Source: Peptoniphilus duerdenii ATCC BAA-1640 (GTDB taxonomy: Bacteria > Bacillota > Clostridia > Tissierellales > Peptoniphilaceae). From it: a stretch of 64,000 nt of DNA. Both the position numbers and the translations under genes were made by a program. Shown piece by piece: positions 1 through 8,371 of this stretch; the first letter of the stretch is position 1, and every line of letters starts with the position of its first letter. The DNA lies in the NCBI RefSeq assembly GCF_000146345.1, contig NZ_GL397071.1, positions 710,049 through 774,048 on the forward strand, written 5' to 3'. The notes under the pieces are model-generated. The model ran no database searches, had not been told where the DNA came from, and was given only the letters and a program-made list of their open reading frames with translations.

Positions 1-103
1 CTTAGTATTTGTCGTAGAAAAGTTTAAAGATTATACTTACTGGAATTTAAATGGTGTTAAATCTGTAGAGAGGCTTTTAATTTTGCATGGGATAAGTAAA
101 AGA

Positions 104-183
104 TCAGGCGAAGCCGTAAAACAAAATACATTACGATTAATCTTTGTAGCAAAAACATATTGATTCCACAGCCGAGCAGTCGG
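104..183 (+). repeat. Intergenic repeat type 2, copy 1
   Basis: The first 283 bases contain no convincing gene. Within them is a stretch collinear with 21994-22073: TCAGGCG-AGCCGT, then GTAGC 42 bases from the start in both copies, then TTCCACAGCCGA at offset 60 here and 58 there. The matching order and spacing show a real, diverged repeat of about 80 bases. Its function is unknown. Nothing else was recognised between 1 and 283. Confidence 0.55.
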
Positions 184-283
184 GTTTCTCAATTCAGACT
201 TCATGCAATGCTCATTGTTTGGAAGTCCACAAGATATGCAACAAAATCTCCGATTTTATATCGTCATTCGTGAATTTTCCCAC

Positions 284-310
284 AAAAAAAGGCTGTCCTA
301 GGACAACCTT
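284..310 (-). terminator. Rho-independent terminator of metK
   Basis: On the minus strand a 10-bp stem (AAGGTTGTCC / GGACAGCCTT, one G-U pair) with a two-base loop is followed by a run of seven T. It lies 20 bases after the metK stop codon. Confidence 0.85.
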
Positions 311-329
311 AATTTTTCAATTAATTTAA

Positions 330-1499
330 TTATTTTAAATATTTTTTCAATTCTTCGGCTTTATCTGTATTTTCCCATGGTAAGCCTAGTTCTTCTCTTC
401 CGAAGTGTCCGTAGCTTGCGGTTTGTTTGTAGATTGGACGGAGTAGATCTAGTTCTTTTATGATGGCTGCTGGTCTTGGGTCGAAGTGTTTTAGTATTAT
501 TTCTTCTAGTTTATTATCATCGAAGACTCCTGTGCCAAATGTGTCTATCATGATTGATGTTGGTTTTGCTACTCCTATTGCGTAGCTTAGTCCTATTTCA
601 CATTTCTTTGCTAGTCCTGATGCTACTACGTTTTTCGCGATGTATCTTGCGTAGTAACATGCGGATCTATCTACTTTTGTTGGATCTTTTCCTGAGAATG
701 CTCCGCCGCCGTGTCTTGCGTATCCGCCATAGGTGTCTACGATTATTTTTCTTCCTGTTAGTCCTGCGTCTCCCATTGGTCCACCGATTACGAACCTTCC
801 TGTTGGGTTTACGAAGATTTCTGTGTCTTCTGTGATTAGTGTTTCGTCCACTACTGGTTTTATTACTTTTTCTATCATGTCGCGTCTTATGGTTTCTAGG
901 TCTACTTCTGGTGAGTGTTGTGTAGAGATTACTATGTTGTGGATTCTCTTTGGTACGTTGTCTTCGTATTCTACGCTTACTTGGGTCTTACCATCTGGTC
1001 TTAGGTATTCTAGTGTTCCGCCATGTCTTACTTCTGCAAGTTTCTTGGATAGTTTGTGAGCTAGTGATATTGGTAGTGGCATTAGCTCTTCTGTTTCGTC
1101 GCAGGCAAATCCAAACATTAGTCCTTGGTCTCCTGCTCCTAGTCTGTCTAGGTCATTTTGATCTTCTGATCTGTCTACTCCCATTGCGATGTCTGGGGAT
1201 TGTTCTTTGATTGCTGATAGCACTGCACAAGTTTCTGAATCGAAGCCGTACTTTGCTCTGTCGTATCCTATTTCTTTTAGGGTATCTCTTACGATTTGTG
1301 TAAAATCTACATATGTTTCTGTAGATATTTCTCCTGTTATTACTACCATTCCTGTAGATGCCATGGTTTCGCAGGCAACTCTTGCGTTTTTATCTTCTGC
1401 AAGGATTGCGTCTAGGATTGCATCTGAGATTTGGTCGCATACTTTGTCAGGATGTCCTTCTGTTACTGATTCTGATGTAAAAAGCCATTTTTTACTCAT
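330..1499 (-). CDS. metK: S-adenosylmethionine synthetase
   Basis: Makes S-adenosylmethionine from methionine and ATP in the cytoplasm. The 389-residue length is normal for bacterial MetK. Visible family motifs are GHPDK at residues 15-19, the GAGDQG loop near 121, and the glycine-rich [16 protein letters not shown] segment near 265-280 that binds the phosphates. The start is fixed by a GAGGTG ribosome binding site 3-8 bases upstream. The gene is transcribed alone, from a TTGAAA/TAAAAT promoter through a SAM-I riboswitch, and ends at its own terminator. Regulation is therefore probably direct feedback by the product SAM. Identification is secure. Confidence 0.98.
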   Translation of the reverse strand: MSKKWLFTSESVTEGHPDKVCDQISDAILDAILAEDKNARVACETMASTGMVVITGEISTETYVDFTQIVRDTLKEIGYDRAKYGFDSETCAVLSAIKEQSPDIAMGVDRSEDQNDLDRLGAGDQGLMFGFACDETEELMPLPISLAHKLSKKLAEVRHGGTLEYLRPDGKTQVSVEYEDNVPKRIHNIVISTQHSPEVDLETIRRDMIEKVIKPVVDETLITEDTEIFVNPTGRFVIGGPMGDAGLTGRKIIVDTYGGYARHGGGAFSGKDPTKVDRSACYYARYIAKNVVASGLAKKCEIGLSYAIGVAKPTSIMIDTFGTGVFDDNKLEEIILKHFDPRPAAIIKELDLLRPIYKQTASYGHFGREELGLPWENTDKAEELKKYLK

Positions 1500-1540
1500 A
1501 CTTCACCTCTATATTAATATTAACCTTACTAATTAAAAAA

Positions 1541-1560
1541 AAGCCCCAAAAAGGAAGCTT
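1541..1560 (-). terminator. Expression-platform terminator of the metK riboswitch
   Basis: On the minus strand, AAGCTTC pairs with GGGGCTT (two G-U pairs) across a six-base loop and is followed by eight T (plus-strand A run 1535-1542). It lies between the SAM aptamer and metK, where an S-box OFF switch places its terminator. Confidence 0.8.
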
Positions 1561-1566
1561 AAGGCT

Positions 1567-1658
1567 CCTTATCTTTCGGTCACCCGTAGGATTTAGCACC
1601 TTTTAAAGGTTGCTGGCAGTGTCAACGTGCCCATTCACTCTTCTGCCTCTCAATAAGG
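1567..1658 (-). ncRNA. SAM-I (S-box) riboswitch
   Basis: Read on the minus strand, the leader has the conserved S-box parts in order: the P1 strand CCTTATT followed by GAGAGGCAGAAG, a core ending CCAGCAACC, the GGTGCTAAATCC segment, then GAAAGATAAGG closing P1. P1 pairs CCTTAT (near 1653-1658) with ATAAGG (1567-1572). An intrinsic terminator follows at 1541-1560, then metK. S-box RNAs bind SAM and stop transcription when SAM is plentiful, so metK is expected to be expressed under SAM shortage. The family identification rests on several conserved blocks and on its position. Confidence 0.93.
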
Positions 1659-1666
1659 TCATAGTT

Positions 1667-1695
1667 ATTTTATCACGAGTCTTACTATTTTTCAA
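1667..1695 (-). promoter_or_regulatory. metK promoter
   Basis: Minus-strand -35 TTGAAA (1690-1695) and -10 TAAAAT (1667-1672) are separated by exactly 17 bases. The predicted start falls just before the riboswitch P1 strand, which supports both calls. Confidence 0.75.
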
Positions 1696-1719
1696 ACAAA
1701 ACTCTTAAAAACTTAATCA

Positions 1720-1748
1720 TTGTAGGGAATTATTTAATTTGCTATAAT
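1720..1748 (+). promoter_or_regulatory. Putative promoter of the YitT-family gene
   Basis: TTGTAG (1720-1725), 17 bases, TATAAT (1743-1748). The start of transcription would fall very close to the ribosome binding site at 1755-1760, giving a very short leader, so this is a moderate call. Confidence 0.5.
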
Positions 1749-1767
1749 TGATGTGAGGTGATTTGAC

Positions 1768-2622
1768 TTGAAATCAAGTTTTAATATTAAAAGATTTTTA
1801 TTTGTAAACATAGGTGTAATTCTTGTTGCGGTAGGATTACATTTTTTCTTGGTTCCAAACTCTTTGGCAGTTGGTGGAACTTCTGGTCTTTCAATAGAAA
1901 TTAACCACTTATTTCCATTCATACCAGTACCATACATATTGACCGCCCTTAATACTATATTGGTGGTAATCGGATTTATATTTATAGGTGCGGACTTTGG
2001 TTTTTATACCGTTTACGCCTCCATATCTCTTGGGGTTTTCCTATGGTTATTAGAGCTTGTAGTTCCACTTAACCAATCATTAGTTGAGGGAGATATTTTT
2101 ATTAATTTAATTTTCGGAATTTTTATCCAGGCTATAGGTATTGGTATCGTTGTTAATCAAGGTGCAAGCACTGGTGGTACTGATATTGTGGCTAAGATTG
2201 TGGAGACATATACGAGATTTTCCTTTGGTCAAGGTCTTATTATGAGTGATGGTGTGGTTACACTACTTGCTACTCTTCTATATGGACCTAAGCTTGGTAT
2301 GTATGCCCTTCTTGGAGCGATTATAAATAGTACAGTTATAGACAAGATGATCGCAGGTTTTGACACCAAGTACCACATAACCATTATTACGAATAAGATT
2401 GAAGAGATCAACCAGTTCATCCTTGTGGACCTTTACAGAGGCTCTACTCTTTATGATGCGAAAGGTGGATACAAAGGAGATGCTAGAACTATAATCGTAA
2501 CTGTGGTTGATAAGAAGGACTACGTTAAATTAAAAGAATTTATAAGAAAGACTGACAAAGAAGCATTTATGTATGTTTCCAATGTAACGGAAGTAGAAGG
2601 TTATGGATTTACCTACGAATAA
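1768..2622 (+). CDS. YitT family membrane protein
   Basis: A 284-residue protein with about five to six hydrophobic segments in residues 8-200 (YitT/DUF161 region) and a soluble C-terminal DUF2179 domain from about residue 205. This is the usual YitT layout. YitT proteins are widespread in Firmicutes and their transport substrate is not established. The start codon is TTG, chosen because GAGGTG lies seven bases upstream and no better ATG exists nearby. It stands alone between its own promoter and a strong terminator. Confidence 0.88.
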   Translation: MKSSFNIKRFLFVNIGVILVAVGLHFFLVPNSLAVGGTSGLSIEINHLFPFIPVPYILTALNTILVVIGFIFIGADFGFYTVYASISLGVFLWLLELVVPLNQSLVEGDIFINLIFGIFIQAIGIGIVVNQGASTGGTDIVAKIVETYTRFSFGQGLIMSDGVVTLLATLLYGPKLGMYALLGAIINSTVIDKMIAGFDTKYHITIITNKIEEINQFILVDLYRGSTLYDAKGGYKGDARTIIVTVVDKKDYVKLKEFIRKTDKEAFMYVSNVTEVEGYGFTYE

Positions 2623-2628
2623 TCATTT

Positions 2629-2655
2629 ACGCTTTGGATTTCCAAGGCGTTTTTT
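2629..2655 (+). terminator. Terminator after the YitT-family gene
   Basis: ACGCTTTGG pairs with CCAAGGCGT (one G-U) around a four-base loop, followed by a T run. Confidence 0.88.
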
Positions 2656-2732
2656 AATTGCTATCTTACTTGGTATAATTTGTAAATTTAATTATTATCT
2701 GTTTTATGTTAAAATTATACTTGGAGATTATT

Positions 2733-3635
2733 ATGAATAAGACAAACAAAACTTTAATACTTTTTTTACAAGGACTTAGTCTAGGTATACTTTCAGTAAT
2801 ATTTCCTCCAACAATATTTTTTATACCTCATAGATTTTTGACTTTCGCTTATGAAGATTCGATCATAAAATCTATGTTATTTTTCCTTATGGTATGTGTT
2901 GGAGTCGGACTTCTAAGTCCTATGATGGGAGTATTTCTACTTACTATTTGTGCACCGCTTATACTTGTTCTTCACTACATGATGACTATGAGAGTCCCTA
3001 GTCACTACGCAATCATCGCAGGAGGTGCGATTACATTTGTGGCTGGAATTATAATCATGTATGCGATGGGCATAACTGGCGATACTCTTCTATCTGAAGA
3101 GAGCATAAGTAGTTATATACAAAACGCAGAAGAGATTCTTCGAAATGCTGGACTTAACAGTGCACAGTTTAATGCTATGAGGGCAAACCTCATACTTAAT
3201 TTTAGAAGTAGTGTAAGACTTATGCCTTCTATAATGGTTATCATCGCAATGATGCTATCCTACATCACCTATACCAAGTCTGCTAGGACAATCATCACCA
3301 ATGGAAGGGCAGTACAATTTACTCCTCCATTTATATGGTTTAGAATGCCTTGGTCATATACACAGATAATGGTTGTTGTGATATTAATTTTGGAATATAT
3401 TTTAAAAGATATGGACACCCTAAATTTTAACCTAAAGGCGATTTTAATCTTTTCTATGTTTATCCAAGGAATAAGTGTGATTAAGTTCTATATGAATAAA
3501 ATTAAGATGGGTGGATTTATACAAGGATTTGTAGTGCTATCCATGGCATTATTTGGTTGGACTCAGATCATAGCAGTTGCTATAGGATTTATAGACTCAT
3601 TGGTAAATGTTAGGAGGTTACCGAATTTTAAATGA
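2733..3635 (+). CDS. DUF2232 (YybS-like) membrane protein
   Basis: An integral membrane protein of 300 residues with seven to eight hydrophobic helices and no catalytic motif I can see. Its position directly before gdpP, rplI and dnaB is the conserved Firmicute position of YybS/DUF2232 proteins, which supports the family call. The molecular role of the family is not firmly known; some homologues affect sporulation or cell-envelope phenotypes. An in-frame ATG at 2706 exists, but GGAG at 2723-2726 sits six bases before the ATG at 2733, so I use the later start. The last codons overlap the gdpP start (ATGA), so the two are probably translationally coupled. Confidence 0.82.
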   Translation: MNKTNKTLILFLQGLSLGILSVIFPPTIFFIPHRFLTFAYEDSIIKSMLFFLMVCVGVGLLSPMMGVFLLTICAPLILVLHYMMTMRVPSHYAIIAGGAITFVAGIIIMYAMGITGDTLLSEESISSYIQNAEEILRNAGLNSAQFNAMRANLILNFRSSVRLMPSIMVIIAMMLSYITYTKSARTIITNGRAVQFTPPFIWFRMPWSYTQIMVVVILILEYILKDMDTLNFNLKAILIFSMFIQGISVIKFYMNKIKMGGFIQGFVVLSMALFGWTQIIAVAIGFIDSLVNVRRLPNFK

Positions 3636-5614
3636 ATGATAAATATTTTAATCTAGATGATTTTAAACTTGTAATATTATTTTCTTTAGTAGCAATCGGT
3701 GTTTCTTTCTACTTTAAGCCAATTGTCGGAGGAATATTATTCCTAGTATTTCTCTATATTCTCTTTGTAGCATACGCAAAGATAAAGGATAAGAATGATG
3801 CATCGAAAAAATATATAGAAGCCATCTCCCAAGATTTTGACTCTATTACCAAGAAGGCTATCTTTAACATGCCTTTCCCACTGGTAATTACGGATGAAAA
3901 AGGAACCATACTTTGGTATAACTCCCTTTATAGAAATCTTTTTGAAGAAGAGGTGATGGGAGAGGATATAAAAAATCTTATGCCTGAGATTTTTGTTGAT
4001 TCAGAGAGTGAATTTGTAAACTTTGAGATGAAGTTTAAAGACACTGACTACATGATTTTTACCAACTCATCGGAAGTTAAATCTCAAGAAAACGACAGAA
4101 AATCCATCAAGGTATTCTTTATGGTGGACAATTCCGCCACTGCAGAACTTGAAAAGATTATTAAGGATACAAATCCTATGGTTCTAAAGGTTGAGATAGA
4201 TAACTATGACGAAGTTATGGATGCTACTTTGCAAAACGAAAGACCTATACTTCTTGCAGAGATAGACTCGATTATTAGAAACTACTTCGATGAGCTAGAC
4301 GGACTCATTGCAAAGGTGGATGACGAAACCTATGTGGTTGTAGTTTCCCACTTTGGATTTACTCAAATTCTCGATAGAAAATTCGATCTTTTAGACGATC
4401 TTCGTGAACTCAAGAGGGGAAATTCCATTCCTGTTACTCTTTCAATAGGAGTTTCAAGTCCAGTTAGAAATCTAAAAGAAGCCTACAACGAAGCTGAAAC
4501 CGCTCTAGATATTTCTCTAGGTCGTGGTGGAGACCAAGCTGTAGTAAAGGTGGATGATTCCTACGAATTTTTCGGAGGTCGTTCAAAGGCGGTTGAAAAG
4601 AGAAACAAGGTAAAGGCGAGGGTAATAGGTATTGCTCTAAGACAGCTTATCGATGCGACAGACGACATATTTATAATGGGTCATGCCAATCCAGACATGG
4701 ATGCAATCGGTGCAGCAATCGGAGTACTTCGTGCAGTTACCAATAGAAATAAGAATGGATTCATAGTCCTATCAGAATCTAATCCTTCTATTGAAAATCT
4801 CTTAACCAGACTTAAAGAAGAAGCGCCAGAGCTCGCTAAACACATTATTAATCATGATACAGCTCTAGCTAAAATAAATCGTCACTCACTTCTAATAATG
4901 GTGGATAATCACAGGCCATCTATGACAGAACTACCAGAACTTACAGAGATGACAGATCAAATAGTAGTCATAGATCACCACAGAAGATCTAAGGAATTCG
5001 TTGAAGCGCCGGTTTTAACATATATAGAACCATATTCATCTTCAACCTGTGAGCTTGTAACAGAAATCCTAGCCTATATGAGTGACAGCTTAAATCTATC
5101 ACACTTCGAAGCAGATGCGATAATGAGTGGGATAGTTGTAGATACTAAAAACTTTACATTCCAAACAGGAGTTAGAACATTTGAAGCAGCCTCAATCTTA
5201 AAGAGAGCTGGAGCGGATATGTTCAGAGTGCAATCTCTATTTAAAAATGATCTTGATACATTGGTTTCAAAGGCAGAAGTTGTCCATGGAACAAGGATTA
5301 TTCACAAGAATATCGCCATATCAAGACTTGATAGAGATTCTGAAAACTCAATATTAATAGCTGCCCAAGCGGCGGACGAACTCTTAGGAATAAATGGAAT
5401 CGAAGCAAGTTTTGTGCTCACCCACAAAAATGGAAAAGTCCACATATCAGGAAGATCAAGGGGAGATTTCTCTGTACAACTTGTCCTTGAAAAAGTGGGC
5501 GGCGGTGGCCATCTAAACATGGCTGGAGCACAGATAGATACGGATAATATAGACGAAGCAGAAAGTATACTTGTAGATGCAGTTGAAAAATATTTAGATG
5601 AGGTGGAAAAATGA
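3632..5614 (+). CDS. gdpP: Cyclic-di-AMP phosphodiesterase GdpP
   Basis: A 660-residue protein with the full GdpP architecture. Two transmembrane helices lie in residues 8-55, a PAS-like sensor at about 75-165, a degenerate GGDEF region at about 170-300, and a DHH/DHHA1 phosphodiesterase module to the end. Metal-binding motifs include MGHANPDMDAIG near 349 and VVIDHHRRS near 446; the DHHA1 motif GGGGH is near 623. GdpP hydrolyses the second messenger c-di-AMP, which controls potassium and osmotic balance and cell-wall stress. The gene overlaps its upstream neighbour by four bases and rplI by four bases (ATGA). The GGDEF signature is not intact, as usual for GdpP, so cyclase activity is not expected. 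Confidence 0.95.
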   Translation: MNDKYFNLDDFKLVILFSLVAIGVSFYFKPIVGGILFLVFLYILFVAYAKIKDKNDASKKYIEAISQDFDSITKKAIFNMPFPLVITDEKGTILWYNSLYRNLFEEEVMGEDIKNLMPEIFVDSESEFVNFEMKFKDTDYMIFTNSSEVKSQENDRKSIKVFFMVDNSATAELEKIIKDTNPMVLKVEIDNYDEVMDATLQNERPILLAEIDSIIRNYFDELDGLIAKVDDETYVVVVSHFGFTQILDRKFDLLDDLRELKRGNSIPVTLSIGVSSPVRNLKEAYNEAETALDISLGRGGDQAVVKVDDSYEFFGGRSKAVEKRNKVKARVIGIALRQLIDATDDIFIMGHANPDMDAIGAAIGVLRAVTNRNKNGFIVLSESNPSIENLLTRLKEEAPELAKHIINHDTALAKINRHSLLIMVDNHRPSMTELPELTEMTDQIVVIDHHRRSKEFVEAPVLTYIEPYSSSTCELVTEILAYMSDSLNLSHFEADAIMSGIVVDTKNFTFQTGVRTFEAASILKRAGADMFRVQSLFKNDLDTLVSKAEVVHGTRIIHKNIAISRLDRDSENSILIAAQAADELLGINGIEASFVLTHKNGKVHISGRSRGDFSVQLVLEKVGGGGHLNMAGAQIDTDNIDEAESILVDAVEKYLDEVEK

Positions 5615-6060
5615 AAATAATTCTTTTAAAAGATGATAAAAATTTAGGAAAAGCTGGAACCCTTACCGATGCAAAAGACGGATATGCAAGGAACTTTTTA
5701 TTACCAAAGAAGATAGCCATAGAAGCTACTGAAGAAAATCTAGCTATGTGGAAGGAAGAACAAAAAAGACTAAAGGCAGAAGAAAATCAAAATAGAGAAA
5801 ATGCCAAGGTGCTTAAGAAGAGACTTGAATCTGAAAAGCTAGTTCTAAAGGTAAAAGCTGGAGATAACGGAAGATTATTTGGAGCTATAACTTCTCAAAA
5901 TATTGCAGATGAAATGAAGAAATCATTTGGCGAAAATATGGACAAGAGAAAGATAGTTCTACCAGAAAATATAAAGACAGAAGGAATCCACACAGTAGAA
6001 GTTAAACTATTCCAAGAAATTTCAGCAAACTTAAAAGTTGTAGTCGAAGGTATAAGGTGA
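5611..6060 (+). CDS. rplI: 50S ribosomal protein L9
   Basis: A 149-residue protein beginning MKIILLKDDKNLGKAGT and continuing with a DGYARNFLLPKK segment, both diagnostic of the L9 N-terminal rRNA-binding domain. A charged central helix and a C-terminal domain follow. L9 binds 23S rRNA near the L1 stalk. It overlaps gdpP by four bases, with GAGGTGG just before the start, and lies four bases ahead of dnaB, the standard Firmicute order. Confidence 0.97.
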   Translation: MKIILLKDDKNLGKAGTLTDAKDGYARNFLLPKKIAIEATEENLAMWKEEQKRLKAEENQNRENAKVLKKRLESEKLVLKVKAGDNGRLFGAITSQNIADEMKKSFGENMDKRKIVLPENIKTEGIHTVEVKLFQEISANLKVVVEGIR

Positions 6061-6064
6061 TAGT

Positions 6065-7390
6065 ATGGATTTAAAAATCCCTCCCTACTCAGAAGAGGCG
6101 GAAGTTTCTGTAGTGGGCGCCATGCTTCTATCCAAAGAAGCGATAAATGTGGTGACAGAAAGTTTAGAAACCAAAGATTTTTATATTGAGCCTCATAGGA
6201 TGATCTATGAGGCAATTCTTGCCTTAGATGCAAGAAATGAACCGAGTGACATGATCACAGTTTCAGAAGAACTAAAGAGACAAGGAAATCTTGAAGCTGC
6301 AGGCGGAATAGAATACCTTGCAAATGTTACAAGCTCCGTTGCCGCAGTATCAAACACCAAGTACTACTGCGATATCATCAAAGAAAAAAGCACCTTAAGA
6401 AAACTTATAGATGCAGCAGACGCAATCCTTGCAATGGGATATTCAAAAGAAGCTACAGCTATACAAGTCATGGAAAGTGCAGAAGACTCCATATTCAAAA
6501 TCAATGAAGCATCAAATAAAAAAGGTCTAGTACATTTAAAGGAAGTCCTTGTAGAATCTTTCAAAGAGATGGAAAAAAGGGCGAACAATCCGGACTCACT
6601 AACAGGAGTGACCACTGGATTTTTAGATCTAGATAGAAAACTTTCTGGACTTCAAAAATCGGATCTAGTACTTCTAGCTGCGAGACCATCCATGGGTAAG
6701 ACTGCCCTAATGGTAAATATGGCGACAAATGCAGCAGATAAGGGCAAGGCAAAGGTGGCGGTTTTTTCTCTTGAAATGAGTAAACACCAACTAACACAGA
6801 GAATTATCTCATCCTATACCCATATAGATCTTACAAAGATAATAAGCGGTAAACTAAACGATGACGAATGGACTAGAGTAATCTCAGCTATGCCGGTTAT
6901 ATCTGCACTTGATATAGAGATAGACGATACTCCTGGTATAACTCCAGTTGAAATAAAGGCGAAGTGCAGAAGACTTAAGATGGAAAGAGGTCTCGACCTA
7001 GTGGTAATCGACTACCTACAACTTATGGAAGTCGGCGGCAGCAATGAATCGAGACAACAGGAAATTTCCAAAATATCAAGAGCGCTAAAGGGACTTGCAA
7101 AAGATTTGGAAGTACCAATAGTTGCACTTTCACAACTTTCTCGTGCGCCGGAAATGAGATCTGACCATAGACCGATCCTTTCTGACCTTAGAGAATCTGG
7201 AGCCATCGAGCAGGACGCAGACGTGGTAATGTTCCTATATAGGGATGAATATTACAACAAGGAGCAATCCGAAGAACCAAATGTTGGAGAAGTAATAATT
7301 TCTAAACATAGAAATGGACCGACAGGAACGGTTAAGCTCGTATTCAGAGGAGAATACACCAAGTTTTTTGACATGGAAAGAGGAAACTGA
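6065..7390 (+). CDS. dnaB: Replicative DNA helicase
   Basis: A 441-residue hexameric helicase that unwinds DNA ahead of the replisome. The N-terminal primase-interaction domain covers about residues 5-110 and the RecA-like motor about 170-440. The Walker A motif ARPSMGKTA is near residue 205, Walker B DLVVIDYLQLM near 315, and the SQLSR motif near 358. Length is normal and no intein is inserted. The start at 6065 has AAGGTGA upstream. The stop codon TGA shares its A with the ATG of uppP, so helicase and lipid phosphatase are probably translationally coupled. Confidence 0.96.
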   Translation: MDLKIPPYSEEAEVSVVGAMLLSKEAINVVTESLETKDFYIEPHRMIYEAILALDARNEPSDMITVSEELKRQGNLEAAGGIEYLANVTSSVAAVSNTKYYCDIIKEKSTLRKLIDAADAILAMGYSKEATAIQVMESAEDSIFKINEASNKKGLVHLKEVLVESFKEMEKRANNPDSLTGVTTGFLDLDRKLSGLQKSDLVLLAARPSMGKTALMVNMATNAADKGKAKVAVFSLEMSKHQLTQRIISSYTHIDLTKIISGKLNDDEWTRVISAMPVISALDIEIDDTPGITPVEIKAKCRRLKMERGLDLVVIDYLQLMEVGGSNESRQQEISKISRALKGLAKDLEVPIVALSQLSRAPEMRSDHRPILSDLRESGAIEQDADVVMFLYRDEYYNKEQSEEPNVGEVIISKHRNGPTGTVKLVFRGEYTKFFDMERGN

Positions 7391-8247
7391 TGGAATTTAT
7401 TTACGCGATAATATTGGGAATAATAGAAGGCTTTACGGAATTTTTGCCAATCAGCTCAACGGGACACCTAGTCCTAGCAGGAGAATATATAAAACTTTCT
7501 CCAAAGGAATTTCAAAATGCCTTCAACGTAATCATACAGCTTGGAGCAATCCTTGCGGTGGTGTGGGTATACTTTAAAAACCTAAATCCACTGGATAAGG
7601 ACAAACTTGTAAATAAACATGGAGAAGCTGCAAGAAATTTTACATTTAAAGAAAGACTAAGAAACTACGATGTTAAGACCATAAATCTTTGGGTGAGAAT
7701 CATAATAGGATTTCTACCAGCGGCTGTGCTAGGATTTTTATTTGATGATCTAATCGACAAGTATCTATTCAACAAGGTCACAGTAGCAATAGCCCTTGTA
7801 TTTTATGGAATAGTAATACTACTTATAGAAGGAAAAGATAGGGACAGTAGCTACGAATCAATCTATCAAATCCCTGTGAAGACCCTAATCTTAATAGGAC
7901 TCTTCCAATGCCTTGCAATGGTACCAGGCACATCTCGAAGTGCAGCGACTATAATCGGAGCAATCCTACTTGGATGTAGCAGAGTTGTGGCGGCAGAATT
8001 TTCATTCTACCTAGCAATACCTACAATGCTTGGAGCGACGGTGCTTAAAATATTAAAACTTGGAAATGTTTTAAGTCTTAACCAATGGCTTATAATCCTA
8101 GTAGGAGCAGTGGTAAGCTTCGTAGTAGCACTAATAGTTATAAAGAAATTTTTAGAATATGTAAAGAGACATGATTTCAAAGTATTCGGAATATATAGAA
8201 TAGTTCTTGGAATCTTGGTACTAATTATGTATTTTATAAAAGGATAA
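7390..8247 (+). CDS. uppP: Undecaprenyl-diphosphatase (BacA/UppP type)
   Basis: A polytopic membrane enzyme of 285 residues that dephosphorylates undecaprenyl diphosphate so the carrier lipid can be reused for peptidoglycan and other wall polymers; the family is linked to bacitracin tolerance. The two family signatures are present: EGFTEFLPISSTGHL at residues 13-27 and PGTSRSAAT near 178, which carry the catalytic Glu, Ser and Arg. Eight hydrophobic segments are visible. It starts inside the dnaB stop codon and ends at a strong terminator, so it closes the gdpP-rplI-dnaB run. Confidence 0.95.
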   Translation: MEFIYAIILGIIEGFTEFLPISSTGHLVLAGEYIKLSPKEFQNAFNVIIQLGAILAVVWVYFKNLNPLDKDKLVNKHGEAARNFTFKERLRNYDVKTINLWVRIIIGFLPAAVLGFLFDDLIDKYLFNKVTVAIALVFYGIVILLIEGKDRDSSYESIYQIPVKTLILIGLFQCLAMVPGTSRSAATIIGAILLGCSRVVAAEFSFYLAIPTMLGATVLKILKLGNVLSLNQWLIILVGAVVSFVVALIVIKKFLEYVKRHDFKVFGIYRIVLGILVLIMYFIKG

Positions 8248-8251
8248 AATG

Positions 8252-8276
8252 ATGAGCCGTAAGAGGCTCATTTTTT
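8252..8276 (+). terminator. Terminator after uppP
   Basis: ATGAGCC / GGCTCAT stem with a six-base loop, followed by six T. It ends the long run that starts at 2733. Confidence 0.9.
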
Positions 8277-8321
8277 ATATAAAAATTTATTAATGGGTAT
8301 AATTAAAGTATACCAAATGAG

Positions 8322-8350
8322 TTGACATACTAAAGCGCTAATAATATAAT
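8322..8350 (+). promoter_or_regulatory. Consensus sigma-A promoter
   Basis: TTGACA (8322-8327), 17 bases, TATAAT (8345-8350): a perfect match to the housekeeping consensus. AGGGGGAAG lies between it and the ATG at 8372. The downstream coiled-coil gene is likely to be strongly expressed. Confidence 0.88.
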
Positions 8351-8371
8351 GGAAATATTAGGGGGAAGAAA

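Noticed and set aside
554-1536. Several long open frames on the plus strand opposite metK
   Set aside because: They are antisense to a clear housekeeping gene, overlap each other and have Leu/Ser-rich compositions caused by the codon bias of metK.
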